A stretch of 64,000 nucleotides of DNA from Nephthysia sp036513515 (GTDB lineage Bacteria > Chloroflexota > Dormibacteria > Dormibacterales > Dormibacteraceae). The notes below the pieces were generated by a model. That model did no database searches, had not been told where the DNA came from, and saw only the letters and a list, made by a program, of their open reading frames with translations. The stretch spans positions 1 through 64,000 of the forward strand of contig DATBYW010000113.1 of the NCBI GenBank assembly GCA_036513515.1, given 5' to 3'. This document shows, piece by piece, positions 8,609 to 17,373 of the stretch. Both the position numbers and the translations under genes were made by a program. Numbering within the stretch: the stretch's first letter is position 1; each line of letters begins with the position of its first letter.

Positions 8609-10057
8609 GTGAGCCTCGCCTTGAGCGGCGTCCTGACCGGCGTCCTGCTCGCCAAGCTGGAGTTCAGCAACGCCCAGGAGCAGCTGGCGCGCAGCGCGCT
8701 CTCCTACCGGCTCCCGATCCTGCGCTCCGAATGCACCACCCTTCTCGCCAACGGCAACTGCCCGCCCGCCCGCAGGGTGGGCCTGGCGCAATTCCAGGAC
8801 AACCTTCGCCAGGACGTCCCGGACTTCAACCTGCGCGGAGACCGGCTGATCGTCCTGGGCAAGGCGACGCGCGTGAACCCGACGCCCAGGGTGGTCTTCG
8901 ACAGCGATGGGACGCTTCCGGTGGGCGAAGCACTCGCCCTGGGAAGCCCGGCCAACCAGATCTCCGGCAACTTCGTGGCCGAACGGACGGTGAACATAGG
9001 AGGCACCCCCTACCTGGTCGCCACCGCTCAGCTGACGGGAATCAACAACGCCGGCTACGTGGTGGTCGCCCGGCCGCGTCAAACCGTGGCCGACAAGGCC
9101 ACCAGCGACCTGCTTCCGCTGGTGCTGCAGGCGGCGGGGGCGGCGCTGCTCCTGGCGTTGGTGGTGTCACCCCTGATCAGTCGAGCTTTGACGCGCCCTC
9201 TGAGCGAGCTCCAGAGCGCTGCCGAGGACATCGCCCGCGGCAACTACTCACGCCGCGTCGCGCTGACCGGCAAAGACGAGATGGGAGTTGTCGGCCAGGC
9301 TTTCAACCGCATGGCCGAGGCGGTGGAGCGGACCCGGACGCAGCAGCGTGATTTCCTTGCCAACGTCTCCCACGAGCTGAAGACCCCGCTCACCAGCTTG
9401 ATCGGGTTCAGCGAGGCGCTGATGGACGGCAGCCTCAACAGCCCTACGGAGAAGGAGCGGGCCGTGACCATCCTCCACGAGGAGGCTCAGCGCGTCCTGA
9501 GGATGTCGCAGGAGCTGCTGGACCTGGCCCGAGTTGAGGCCGGTCAGCTGACGCTGGACTCCCAGCCCGTGGACCTCGCCGCGCAGCTGGAGCAGGAGAT
9601 CGAGCTGGTGCGGCCACGGGCGCGGGCCCGGGGCCTCAAGCTCGATCTGCGCCTGCCCTCCGTCCTACCGCCAGTGCAGGCGGACCCTGAGCGGCTTCAT
9701 CAGATCCTGGAGAACCTGCTCGACAACGCGGTCAAGTACGCGCCCGAGCGTTCGGAGGTGACGATCTGGGCGGCGGCCGAGGACAGCCGCGTGGAGACGA
9801 TGGTGCGCAACCAGGTTGGCGCGCACCCACCCGATCCGGAGCGCATGTTCGAGCGGTTCTACCGCGCGGATCCCTCCCGCTCCTCGGCCGCGCCCGGAGC
9901 CGGACTCGGCCTCGCCATCAGTCGGCACCTGGCCACAGCCCAGCACGGCGCCCTGGCAGCAAGACTCGACAGCAACCACCTGGTGGTGCGCTTGGAGATG
10001 CCAACCGCAAACGGCAGCAGTTCCCTCCCACTCGCGGGCAGGGTGGGGAGGGGGTGA
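8609..10057 (+). CDS. Sensor histidine kinase (HAMP-HisKA-HATPase) with a degenerate G1 box
   Basis: A membrane histidine kinase partnering the adjacent response regulator. It has an N-terminal membrane helix, an extracytoplasmic sensor region of about 130 residues, a second helix (LPLVLQAAGAALLLALVV), a HAMP linker, then HisKA with the phospho-acceptor His255 in FLANVSHELKTPLTS and an N box (ENLLDNAVKYAPE). The G2 box is GAGLGLAIS. The G1 box, normally DxGxG, reads NQVGA here, so the adenine-binding aspartate is missing. The GTG at 8609 cuts into the first helix. The frame continues upstream (KLSLRLRLLLAAIGIVV) to a CTG at 8561, which may be the true start. The last residues (SSSLPLAGRVGRG) are encoded by a palindrome-like GC-rich repeat. 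Confidence 0.88.
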   Translation: MSLALSGVLTGVLLAKLEFSNAQEQLARSALSYRLPILRSECTTLLANGNCPPARRVGLAQFQDNLRQDVPDFNLRGDRLIVLGKATRVNPTPRVVFDSDGTLPVGEALALGSPANQISGNFVAERTVNIGGTPYLVATAQLTGINNAGYVVVARPRQTVADKATSDLLPLVLQAAGAALLLALVVSPLISRALTRPLSELQSAAEDIARGNYSRRVALTGKDEMGVVGQAFNRMAEAVERTRTQQRDFLANVSHELKTPLTSLIGFSEALMDGSLNSPTEKERAVTILHEEAQRVLRMSQELLDLARVEAGQLTLDSQPVDLAAQLEQEIELVRPRARARGLKLDLRLPSVLPPVQADPERLHQILENLLDNAVKYAPERSEVTIWAAAEDSRVETMVRNQVGAHPPDPERMFERFYRADPSRSSAAPGAGLGLAISRHLATAQHGALAARLDSNHLVVRLEMPTANGSSSLPLAGRVGRG

Positions 10058-10066
10058 AGAACTCCG

Positions 10067-10492
10067 TCAGCGGCCGGCGACCATTAAGAGCCATTCCAGG
10101 GCTCCTCGGAGGTAGGGGCGTTGGAGGACCAGGATGGTCACCTCCAGGTGGTCCCCCGCGGGGGCGGCCGACCACCAGCGCCACTGTCGGAGTTCGGGCT
10201 TGAACCAGTAGATCCACGCCCGCAGCGACCAGCGGTCAACGACGCAATCGCGCACCTCCGCGTCTTCCACGCACGCCGCCACGAACCAGTCCGGAAGCAG
10301 GCTCCTCCACTGGTCGAGGTCCGGCCACTCGCCCTGCGAGCGCTCCAGCACCACCTCCAGGACCTCGCGGACCCGGTCCAGCGCCCGCTCCGCTCCCAGG
10401 GGCGCCTCCGCCGAGACAGTGTCGTGGTCGCCCGGCGGCGCTTCTCCGGCCTGGCCTTGCTTGAGGCGCCGGAGCTCTTCGGCCGGGGTCAG
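10067..10492 (-). CDS. Conserved-looking hypothetical protein, tryptophan-rich, coupled to E2
   Basis: I do not recognise this family. The open frame begins with a CTG at 10492 that overlaps the stop of the E2 gene (CTGA) and gives about 141 residues. The first ordinary start is GTG 10354 (95 residues). The extra upstream part reads like protein (LTPAEELRRLKQG, ERALDRVREVLEVVLERS), so I favour the longer form. The C-terminal half is rich in Trp and aromatic residues (LDQWRSLLPDWFVA, WSLRAWIYWFKPELRQWRWW). No signal peptide, membrane helix or metal motif is seen. Its position as last gene of the E3-E1/E1-beta/E2 operon suggests a role linked to the dehydrogenase complex, which is inference only. 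Confidence 0.6.
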   Translation of the reverse strand: MTPAEELRRLKQGQAGEAPPGDHDTVSAEAPLGAERALDRVREVLEVVLERSQGEWPDLDQWRSLLPDWFVAACVEDAEVRDCVVDRWSLRAWIYWFKPELRQWRWWSAAPAGDHLEVTILVLQRPYLRGALEWLLMVAGR

Positions 10493-11901
10493 CGGACCGC
10501 CGACTGATCCGGCGGCACCACCAGGCTGATCGGGTTTTCGATCAGACGCTTGACCTCCGCCATGAACTGCGCCGCGGTGGCTCCGTAGAACACGCGATGG
10601 TCGACCGAGAGCGTCATTCGCATCACTTTGCCGGGCACAAGGCGGCCATCCTCGACCACCGGGACGTCCTTGATCGCGCCGACCGCGAGAATCGCCGATT
10701 CTGGCGGGTTGATGATGGCGGAGAACTCGTCCACTCCGTACATCCCCAGATTGGAGATGCTGAAGGTGCCGCCCTCCAGGTCGCCCTGTGACGGCTTGCC
10801 GGAGCGGGCCCGTTCGATGACCTGGCGCGACTCGATCGAGATCTGCACCAAGTCCTTGTCTGCGACGTCGTGGACGACCGGAACCAGGAGCCCCAGGCCC
10901 TGCGCCGGCGGCACCGCGAGCCCGATGTTGACCGATCGCTTGCGCTCGAAGTGGCCGTCCACCCAGGAGGCGTTGACCTCCGGAAAGCGGAGGAGTGCGA
11001 TGGCGCAGGCCCTGGTCAGCATGTCCGTCATCGTCACCCGATCGGCGTTCGGCACCATCTCCTTCAGCTGCTGGCGCATCCGGACGGCCTCGTCGACCCT
11101 CGCCTCCACGGTCACGTAGAAGTGCGGCACGCTGGTCTTGGAGACCGTCATCCGGCGCGCGATCGTCGCCTGCATCCGGTTGGGTTCCTCGACCTCGACC
11201 TCGGCCCCGGCCCGCCGCTGCGGCCGGGAGGGCTGCGTCTCCGCCGGGCGGCGGCCGCCCGCCTTCTCGGCAGCCGCCAGCACGTCCTCCTTGACGATCC
11301 TGCCCTCGGGTCCAGAACCGCTCAGGCTGGAGAGGTCGACGCCTGTCTCGCGCGCCAGCCGGCGGGCCAGCGGGGACACCTTGAGCCCGTCTCGGGGACT
11401 CCCCTGGCCGTCTGAGGGCGACTCCGGCTCTTTTTCGGCTGCTGGCGCCTGCGCCCTGGCCGAGGACGGCTCGGCTTCCGGCTCCGCGGGCCGCTCCTCC
11501 TGGGAACGCGCCGCGGGCTGCTCGGCAGGTTCGTCTGCCTGGTCGGGACTCGGCTCCTGGTCGTCCCGCCGCCCGCTCTCCTCCGACTCGGCGGTCTGCT
11601 GCTCATCGGCCGCGCCGCCCTCGGCCCGCCGTTCGTCGGGGCGCGCCTCCTTTTCCTGCCGCTGCGGCGCCTCGCCACCGATGGTGGCGATCTGCTGCCC
11701 GACAGGAACCGGGCTGCCCTTGTCGACGACGATGTGCAGGACGCCGTCCGACTCCGCCTCGATCTCGAAACTGGCCTTGTCCGACTCGATCTCGGCCAGC
11801 ACCTCGCCCCGGTGCACCTCGTCCCCGTCCTGCTTCTTCCATTCCAGGACGGTCCCCTCCTCCATGGTGTCGGAGAGCTTGGGCATGTTCACGTCAGACA
11901 T
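10489..11901 (-). CDS. Dihydrolipoamide acyltransferase (E2) of a 2-oxo acid dehydrogenase complex
   Basis: The protein has about 470 residues. A lipoyl domain (residues 1-78) carries the lipoylated lysine K42 in ESDKASFE. A long Glu/Ala/Pro-rich linker (about 80-165) follows, then an E3-binding domain (SPLARRLARETGVDLSSLSG) and a CoA-dependent acyltransferase domain ending in DHRVFYGA with the catalytic histidine. E2 is the core of the complex and passes the acyl group from E1 to CoA. Whether the substrate is pyruvate or branched-chain 2-oxo acids cannot be settled. ATG 11901 is chosen over 11910 because GGGGATG lies at a sensible distance before it. It lies 85 bp downstream of E1-beta, with a small hairpin between. 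Confidence 0.93.
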   Translation of the reverse strand: MSDVNMPKLSDTMEEGTVLEWKKQDGDEVHRGEVLAEIESDKASFEIEAESDGVLHIVVDKGSPVPVGQQIATIGGEAPQRQEKEARPDERRAEGGAADEQQTAESEESGRRDDQEPSPDQADEPAEQPAARSQEERPAEPEAEPSSARAQAPAAEKEPESPSDGQGSPRDGLKVSPLARRLARETGVDLSSLSGSGPEGRIVKEDVLAAAEKAGGRRPAETQPSRPQRRAGAEVEVEEPNRMQATIARRMTVSKTSVPHFYVTVEARVDEAVRMRQQLKEMVPNADRVTMTDMLTRACAIALLRFPEVNASWVDGHFERKRSVNIGLAVPPAQGLGLLVPVVHDVADKDLVQISIESRQVIERARSGKPSQGDLEGGTFSISNLGMYGVDEFSAIINPPESAILAVGAIKDVPVVEDGRLVPGKVMRMTLSVDHRVFYGATAAQFMAEVKRLIENPISLVVPPDQSAVR

Positions 11902-11915
11902 CCAGCTCATCCCCT

Positions 11916-11930
11916 TCGGGGTTTCCCCGA
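11916..11930. repeat. Small GC hairpin between the E1-beta and E2 genes
   Basis: A perfect inverted repeat, TCGGGG and CCCCGA around a TTT/AAA loop, lies 15 nt before the chosen E2 start in the E1-beta/E2 gap. There is no T tract, so it is not a standard terminator. It may stabilise mRNA or tune E2 translation, which would make sense for a complex needing unequal subunit amounts. That role is a guess. Confidence 0.5.
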
Positions 11931-11986
11931 ATCCGCAACTGTCGTGGGGGCGCCTTCACGTCCGACATGCGACCTCCTGAACGGTC

Positions 11987-12982
11987 CTAAACAGCGGCCG
12001 GCGCCTTCTTTCCAACCAACCGGAGAGCCTGCCGAACGATGTCGTCCACAGACGGAATGGCCGCGCGCTCCAGGTCCTTGGCGTACGGCATGGGCACCTC
12101 GGCCCCGCCCAGCCTGGCCACCGGCGCGTCCAGGTAGTCGAAGCACCGCTCCTGCAGCCCGGCCGCGATCTCGGCGCCCACCCCGTAGGTGGGCCAGCCT
12201 TCCTCGATGACGAGGCAGCGGCCTGTGCGCTTCACAGAGTCGGCGAGCGTCCTCCAGTCCAGAGGCCGGATGGAACGGAGGTCTATCCACTCCGCGTCCA
12301 CGTCCTCCTCCTCGAGCCGTTGGGCCGCGATGCCTGCAAGCACCGCCTGTCTGGACACGCCCACGATGGTCACGTCGCGTCCCGAGCGGCGCACGGCCGC
12401 CTCCCCGATAGGGGTCGTGTAGTCACCGTCGGGGACCTCGCCGCGGAGGTTGTAGAGGCTCATGCTTTCCATGAACATGACCGGGTTGTCCGTGCGAATC
12501 GCCGACTTGAGGAGGCCCTTGGCGTCCTCTGGGGTGGTGGGGGAGACGACGAGCAGCCCGGGTATGAACCCGTAGAGAACCTCGAAGCTGTGGGAGTGCT
12601 GCGAGGAGAGCTGGTGGCCTGCCCCGCCGGGTAGCCGCATGACCAGCGGCACAGTGGTCTCTCCGCCGAACATGTAGCGGATCTTCGCCGCGTTCTGTAC
12701 GACCTGGTCGAAGGCCAGCAGAGAGAAGTTCACGGTCATCATCTCGACCACGGGGCGCAGGCCGGACATGGCGGCCCCGATGGCGCAGCCCACGATCGCC
12801 TCCTCGGCGATCGGAGCGTCGACCACCCGCATGGCGCCGAAGCGGTCCAGGAGGCCCTCGGTCACCCGGTAGGCGCCGCCGAAGACGCCGATGTCCTCGC
12901 CGATCAGGAAGATCTTCTCGTCGCGCTCCATCTCCTCCAGGAGGGCCTCCCGGAGGGCGGCGCGAAACAGCTTCTCAGGCAT
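11987..12982 (-). CDS. 2-oxo acid dehydrogenase E1 component, beta subunit
   Basis: The protein has 331 residues, the usual size of PdhB/BkdB-type subunits. Motifs in order are FLIGEDIGVFGGAYRVTEGL with the conserved glutamate near the thiamine ring, PIAEEAIVGCAIGAAMSGLRPV, the loop GGAGHQLSSQHSHS, and the transketolase C-terminal segment IDLRSIRPLDWRTL. With E1-alpha it forms the thiamine-diphosphate-dependent decarboxylase that loads acyl groups onto E2. ATG 12982 is chosen over the open frame to 13126 because EKLFRAALREALLEEM then starts the protein. It overlaps the end of the E3-E1-alpha ORF by 8 nt, implying translational coupling. Confidence 0.94.
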   Translation of the reverse strand: MPEKLFRAALREALLEEMERDEKIFLIGEDIGVFGGAYRVTEGLLDRFGAMRVVDAPIAEEAIVGCAIGAAMSGLRPVVEMMTVNFSLLAFDQVVQNAAKIRYMFGGETTVPLVMRLPGGAGHQLSSQHSHSFEVLYGFIPGLLVVSPTTPEDAKGLLKSAIRTDNPVMFMESMSLYNLRGEVPDGDYTTPIGEAAVRRSGRDVTIVGVSRQAVLAGIAAQRLEEEDVDAEWIDLRSIRPLDWRTLADSVKRTGRCLVIEEGWPTYGVGAEIAAGLQERCFDYLDAPVARLGGAEVPMPYAKDLERAAIPSVDDIVRQALRLVGKKAPAAV

Positions 12983-15491
12983 TGGTGGTCTCCCATTCGC
13001 CGGCGTAGACGTTTCGGTAGAGCTCCTCGGGCTTGGGGGTGGGGCTCTCGTCAGAGAACTTGACGATTTCCTCCACCTCCTTGTCCACCTCGGCCCGTAC
13101 CTTCTCCAGGTCCTCCTTGGAGGCAACGCCGGCGTCCAGCAGCTGCTGCTCGAAGCGCAGCACGGGATCCTCGTGGCGCCAGCGCTCCTTCTCTTCGTCC
13201 GAGCGGTACCTGTCCGGGTCGACGACGGAGTGGCCCTTGGAGCGGTAGTTGACCGCCTCGATGAAGCGGGGTTGGGAATCGGAGCGGGTCTTCTCCACGA
13301 CCTCGCTCGTCCGCCGCATCACCTCCAGGAGGTCGTTGCCGTCGACACGCACTGACTCCATGTCGTAGGCGCAGGCTTTCTTGTAGATCTCCTTGACGGC
13401 GGAGGCGCGGTCGACAGCGGTGCCCATCCCGTACTGGTTGTTGATGCAGTACCAGACGACGGGGAGCTCGAACACCTTGGAGAAGTTGAGCGACTCGTGG
13501 AAGGCCCCGATGTTGGTCGCGCCGTCCCCGAACATGCAGAAGACGACGTCCTTCGCGCGCTGGTACTTGATGGCGAAGCCGGCGCCGATGGCCAGCGGGA
13601 GGTGGCCGCCCACGATCCCGTAGCCGCCCATGAACCGGTGCTTCATGTCGAAGATGTGCATCGAGCCGCCGCGGCCGTGCGCGACGCCGCCTTCGCGGCC
13701 GAAGAGCTCTGCCATCACGGCCCGGGGGTCCACGCCGCGGGCGATGGCGTGCCCGTGCTCTCGGTAGCTGGTGTAGATGTAGTCGCCAGCCTTGAGCGGC
13801 AGGATCCCGCCGACCACCGTGGCCTCCTCGCCCAGATTGAGGTGGCAGTAGCCGCCGATCTTGGCCTTGGTGTACTCGATCTGAGCTCGCTCCTCGAAGC
13901 GGCGGATCAGGAACATCAGCCGGTAGAGCCGGATCAGCTCGTCCCGGTTCTTCTTCTTCAGCTCGAGGCGCCCGACGTCGACCGACTCCGCGGGCGGTTC
14001 GGGCTCGGGCAGGCCGGTCTTGAGTGGCTTCTCCTCAACTGAACGTGCCACAGAGTTCTCCTTGGGTGCTTGTGATGCGGCCTGGGCAGGCGCTGCCGCC
14101 GGTCGCTTTCGGTTCTGCGCGTGAATGGCCCGGCCGTCGGCGGCCAGCGCGGCCTCCATCAGGGATTCCGCGAGGGTGGGGTGGGCGTGCATTGTCAGGT
14201 CGAGGTCGTGGAGCTTCAGGCGCTGCTGCACGGCCAGGGTCGCTTCGGCGATGACGTCGGTCACCCGGGGACCCACCATGTGGACGCCCAGGATGGTGTC
14301 GTCCCGCGCATCGGCGACGACCTTGATCGCCCCCTCGGTCTGGCCCAGGGTCAGCGCTCGACCGGAGGCGGCGAAGGGGAAACGCCCCACCTTGACCTCC
14401 AGGCCCCGCTCTTTGGCCTCCTTCTCGCCGAGGCCGACGTGGGCTATCTCGGGATCGGTGTAGACGCAGTTCGGCGCGGCGTGGTAATCGACAGCGCGGT
14501 CGCCCTCGCCACAGATGTTTTCTACGGCGCAGACGCCCTCATAGGAGGCGACGTGGGCCAGCATGATGCCACCGATCACGTCGCCGATCGCCCAGACGCC
14601 GTCGACGCTGGTGCGCATGTGGTCGTCGACCGTGACACGGCCCTTCTCGGTCTCGACGCCGGCGTCCTCCAGGCCCAGGCCGTCTGTGTACGGCTGGCGG
14701 CCGGTGGCTCGCAGGACGACTGGCGCGCGGACCTCCTCCTGCTCGTCGCCGACGGTGAACCTGACAGTCAGCCCCGAGCCGCTCTTCTCGACCGACTCGA
14801 CTCGGGCCTGGGTATGGATCACGCCGCCGATCCGCTCGAAGTGCTTGCGGTACATGCCGACCAGGTCCGATTCGACCATGGGCAGGATCTGAGGCAGCAT
14901 CTCGATCACCGTCACCTTGGTTCCCAGGGCCGCGTAGAGGGCGCCCCACTCCATGCCCACCACTCCACCGCCGATCACGGTCATCGCCTCGGGCACCTCA
15001 CGAAGCTCGAGAATGCCGTCCGAGTCGATGGTGTGCTCGATACCAGGGATCGGGGGAGTGCTCGCCACCGATCCGGTCGCGATGAGCACGTTGCCCGCCT
15101 GGTAGGCCTGGCCGTCGACAGAGAAGCGGCCCGGCTTCTCGAGCCGGCCGTGGCCCCGCAGGACTTCGACGCCGGCGGCCTTGAGCAGGCCCTCGACGCC
15201 CTTCACGAGCTGGTCGACGACCTGCACCCGGCGCTCCTGGGCCGCGTTCATGTCGAAACGCACCGACTCGGCCACAACGCCGAAGCGCCGGCCTTCGTTG
15301 GCGACAAGGGAGTAGAGCTCGGAAGACTGCAGCAGCGCCTTGGTGGGGATGCAGCCCTTCACCAGGCAGGTGCCACCCATCCGTTCCTTCTCGACGATTG
15401 AGACGCGACCGCCCAGCTGGGCAGCGCGTATGGCGGCAACATAGCCGCCCGGACCGCCGCCGATCACGGCGACGTCAAAGCTCTCGGGCAC
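12975..15491 (-). CDS. Fused dihydrolipoamide dehydrogenase (E3) - E1 alpha subunit
   Basis: One uninterrupted frame of 838 codons encodes two complex subunits. Residues 1-465 are E3: FAD motif GGGPGGYVAA, redox disulfide C42/C47 in TCLVKGCIPTK, NAD motif VIGGGVVGMEWG, and HAHPTLAESL with the catalytic histidine. Residues about 466-505 are an Ala/Pro/Glu linker. Residues about 510-838 are E1-alpha with LIRRFEERAQ, SYREHGHAIARG and the thiamine-diphosphate motif GDGATNIGAFHESLN. No stop separates them. GTG 15491 has a GAGGAA Shine-Dalgarno. Codon 481 is a GTG with a strong AAGGAG six bases ahead, so free E1-alpha (358 aa) could also be made. E3 is normally a separate protein. Loss of a stop by assembly error is the main alternative. 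Confidence 0.88.
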   Translation of the reverse strand: MPESFDVAVIGGGPGGYVAAIRAAQLGGRVSIVEKERMGGTCLVKGCIPTKALLQSSELYSLVANEGRRFGVVAESVRFDMNAAQERRVQVVDQLVKGVEGLLKAAGVEVLRGHGRLEKPGRFSVDGQAYQAGNVLIATGSVASTPPIPGIEHTIDSDGILELREVPEAMTVIGGGVVGMEWGALYAALGTKVTVIEMLPQILPMVESDLVGMYRKHFERIGGVIHTQARVESVEKSGSGLTVRFTVGDEQEEVRAPVVLRATGRQPYTDGLGLEDAGVETEKGRVTVDDHMRTSVDGVWAIGDVIGGIMLAHVASYEGVCAVENICGEGDRAVDYHAAPNCVYTDPEIAHVGLGEKEAKERGLEVKVGRFPFAASGRALTLGQTEGAIKVVADARDDTILGVHMVGPRVTDVIAEATLAVQQRLKLHDLDLTMHAHPTLAESLMEAALAADGRAIHAQNRKRPAAAPAQAASQAPKENSVARSVEEKPLKTGLPEPEPPAESVDVGRLELKKKNRDELIRLYRLMFLIRRFEERAQIEYTKAKIGGYCHLNLGEEATVVGGILPLKAGDYIYTSYREHGHAIARGVDPRAVMAELFGREGGVAHGRGGSMHIFDMKHRFMGGYGIVGGHLPLAIGAGFAIKYQRAKDVVFCMFGDGATNIGAFHESLNFSKVFELPVVWYCINNQYGMGTAVDRASAVKEIYKKACAYDMESVRVDGNDLLEVMRRTSEVVEKTRSDSQPRFIEAVNYRSKGHSVVDPDRYRSDEEKERWRHEDPVLRFEQQLLDAGVASKEDLEKVRAEVDKEVEEIVKFSDESPTPKPEELYRNVYAGEWETTNA
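14049..14063 (-). promoter_or_regulatory. Strong internal Shine-Dalgarno and GTG at the E3/E1-alpha junction
   Basis: On the minus strand AAGGAG (14063-14058) is followed by six bases and GTG (14051-14049). The GTG is in frame with the fusion at codon 481 and lies in the linker, just before a charged E1-alpha leader. Strength and spacing are better than at most real starts in this window. It is either a working internal start for free E1-alpha or a relic of formerly separate genes. Confidence 0.65.
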
Positions 15492-15527
15492 AGTTATTCC
15501 TCAGGTCTATGGCGGTATCAATTCAGA

Positions 15528-17330
15528 TTATCGCTTCTCGGGGCCACCGGTTCCGACCCGCGCCGCTTGCATCCGCAGGCCGTCCGGGAGGTATCGGTTG
15601 GTGATGGGCATCCGGCGGTCTCGACCGAACGCCCGGGGGGTGATCTTGATGCCAGGTGCGCCCTGCCGCCGCTTGTACTCGCTGCCGTCGACCAGGGCGA
15701 TGACGCGGCGCACGATCTCCGGGTCGTATCCCTCCGCGACGAGCTCCTCGAAGCTGCGGTCCTCCTCCACGTATCCCTGCAGGATGGGGTCGAGCACCTC
15801 GTAGGGCGGCAGGCTGTCGGAGTCGCGCTGGCCCTCCCGCAGCTCCGCCGAGGGGGGCTTCTCGAGGACCCGGCGGGGGATCACCTCGCCGTTCAGGGAG
15901 TTCCGGTACCGGGCCAGCTCGTAGACCGTCGTCTTCAGGATGTCCTTCAGGACCGCGAAGCCGCCCGCCATGTCTCCGTAGAGCGTGCAGTAGCCGGTGG
16001 CCAGCTCGGACTTGTTCCCGGTGGTGAGCACCATCCAGCCGAACTTGTTGCTGAGCGCCATCAGGATGTTGCCCCGGATCCGGGCCTGGATGTTCTCCTC
16101 GGCCAGTCCGCGCTCCTTCCCGGCGAAGGCATCCGCCAGAGCGTCGTCGTAGGCCTCGGCAGGCTTTTCGATCGGAATGGTGAGGGTCCGGATGCCCAGC
16201 GCCTCAGCCAGCAGCTCGGCGTCTTCCAGGCTCTCCCGAGAGGTGAACCGGGACGGCATCAGGACCCCGACGACGTTGTCCTTGCCGAGCGCGTCGACCG
16301 CCACGGCGGCGGTCAGCGCAGAGTCGATGCCGCCGGACAGGCCGAGCACCACCTCATCGAAGATCCCCGACTTCCTTACGTAGTCGACGGTGCCGGTGAC
16401 CAGCGCCGTGTAGACCTCGGCAGGTCCTTCCAGGGGGGTGTTGAGGGGGTTCTGCCGGCGGCTGTCGTGGGCGGCCGGGGTCTCCTCGCTGACCACCACC
16501 TCCGAGACCTGGAGGTCGAAGTGGAGAGGCATCGACGCCTCCTTGCGGAGCCGCGTGTCCCGCAGCCGCTCGCCGAAGACTGACCCGATGTCGAGGTCGG
16601 CCACCAGCAGCTCCTCTCGGAACGAGGACGCATGGGCCATCAGGGTTCCCTCTGGGCCGAAGACCAGGCTGTTCCCGTCGAAGACGAGCTCGTCCTGGCC
16701 GCCGACCAGGTTGACCCAGCCCAGGAAGGCTCGGGCGTCCATGGCACGGGTCGCGATCATGGTCTCGCGCGAGGCGCGCTTGCCTCGGTGATAGGGCGAG
16801 CCGTTGATGTTGATGAGGAGCTGGGCGCCGGCCGTGGCCTGGACCGAGATGGGGCCGGCCGGGTACCAGGCGTCTTCGCAGATCGAGACCCCGATGCGCA
16901 CGCCGCCCAGCTCGAAGATTGGGCTCCGCCGCCCCCGCTGGAAGTAGCGCTCCTCGTCGAAGACGCCGTAGTTGGGCAGGTACACCTTGTGGTAGACGCC
17001 ATACAGGCTGCCCTCGTAGGCGAAGAAGGCGGCGTTGTGGATGTCGGTGTCCAGGTCGACGAAGCCGCCGATGACGGCGATCCCCTGGCTGGCCTCCACC
17101 ACCCGGTCCCGGTAGCGCAGGTTGTCGCGGATGAAGGACGGCTTCAAGAGCAGGTCCTCGGGGGGGTAGCCGGGAAGCGCCAGCTCAGGGAAGACGACGA
17201 GGTCGGCGCCCTCGTCCCTCGCCCGCCCGATCCACTCCAGCACGAGGGCGGTGTTGCCCTCCAGGTCGCCGACCGTCGAGTTCATCTGAGCCAGGGCCAG
17301 CCGCAGGGGACGGGCCAGGTGGATGTCCAC
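15528..17330 (-). CDS. nadE: Glutamine-dependent NAD+ synthetase
   Basis: The protein has 600 residues with two domains. The N-terminal glutaminase is of nitrilase type with the catalytic triad E49 (FPELALPGYPPED), K115 (HKVYLPNYGVFDE) and C151 (SICEDAW). The C-terminal synthetase is an N-type ATP pyrophosphatase with LSGGIDSALT at 331-340 and the conserved TTGNKSELATGYCTLYGDM segment. It amidates nicotinic acid adenine dinucleotide to NAD+ using glutamine-derived ammonia. The GTG start has an upstream AGGAG. It lies 36 bp upstream of the E3-E1-alpha gene on the same strand and may share a transcript. The pairing of NAD supply with an NAD-reducing complex is suggestive only. Confidence 0.95.
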   Translation of the reverse strand: MDIHLARPLRLALAQMNSTVGDLEGNTALVLEWIGRARDEGADLVVFPELALPGYPPEDLLLKPSFIRDNLRYRDRVVEASQGIAVIGGFVDLDTDIHNAAFFAYEGSLYGVYHKVYLPNYGVFDEERYFQRGRRSPIFELGGVRIGVSICEDAWYPAGPISVQATAGAQLLININGSPYHRGKRASRETMIATRAMDARAFLGWVNLVGGQDELVFDGNSLVFGPEGTLMAHASSFREELLVADLDIGSVFGERLRDTRLRKEASMPLHFDLQVSEVVVSEETPAAHDSRRQNPLNTPLEGPAEVYTALVTGTVDYVRKSGIFDEVVLGLSGGIDSALTAAVAVDALGKDNVVGVLMPSRFTSRESLEDAELLAEALGIRTLTIPIEKPAEAYDDALADAFAGKERGLAEENIQARIRGNILMALSNKFGWMVLTTGNKSELATGYCTLYGDMAGGFAVLKDILKTTVYELARYRNSLNGEVIPRRVLEKPPSAELREGQRDSDSLPPYEVLDPILQGYVEEDRSFEELVAEGYDPEIVRRVIALVDGSEYKRRQGAPGIKITPRAFGRDRRMPITNRYLPDGLRMQAARVGTGGPEKR

Positions 17331-17373
17331 GCCTCAATTCTCCTCCCTTGGCCGAACGGGATAATGGGGGCCG

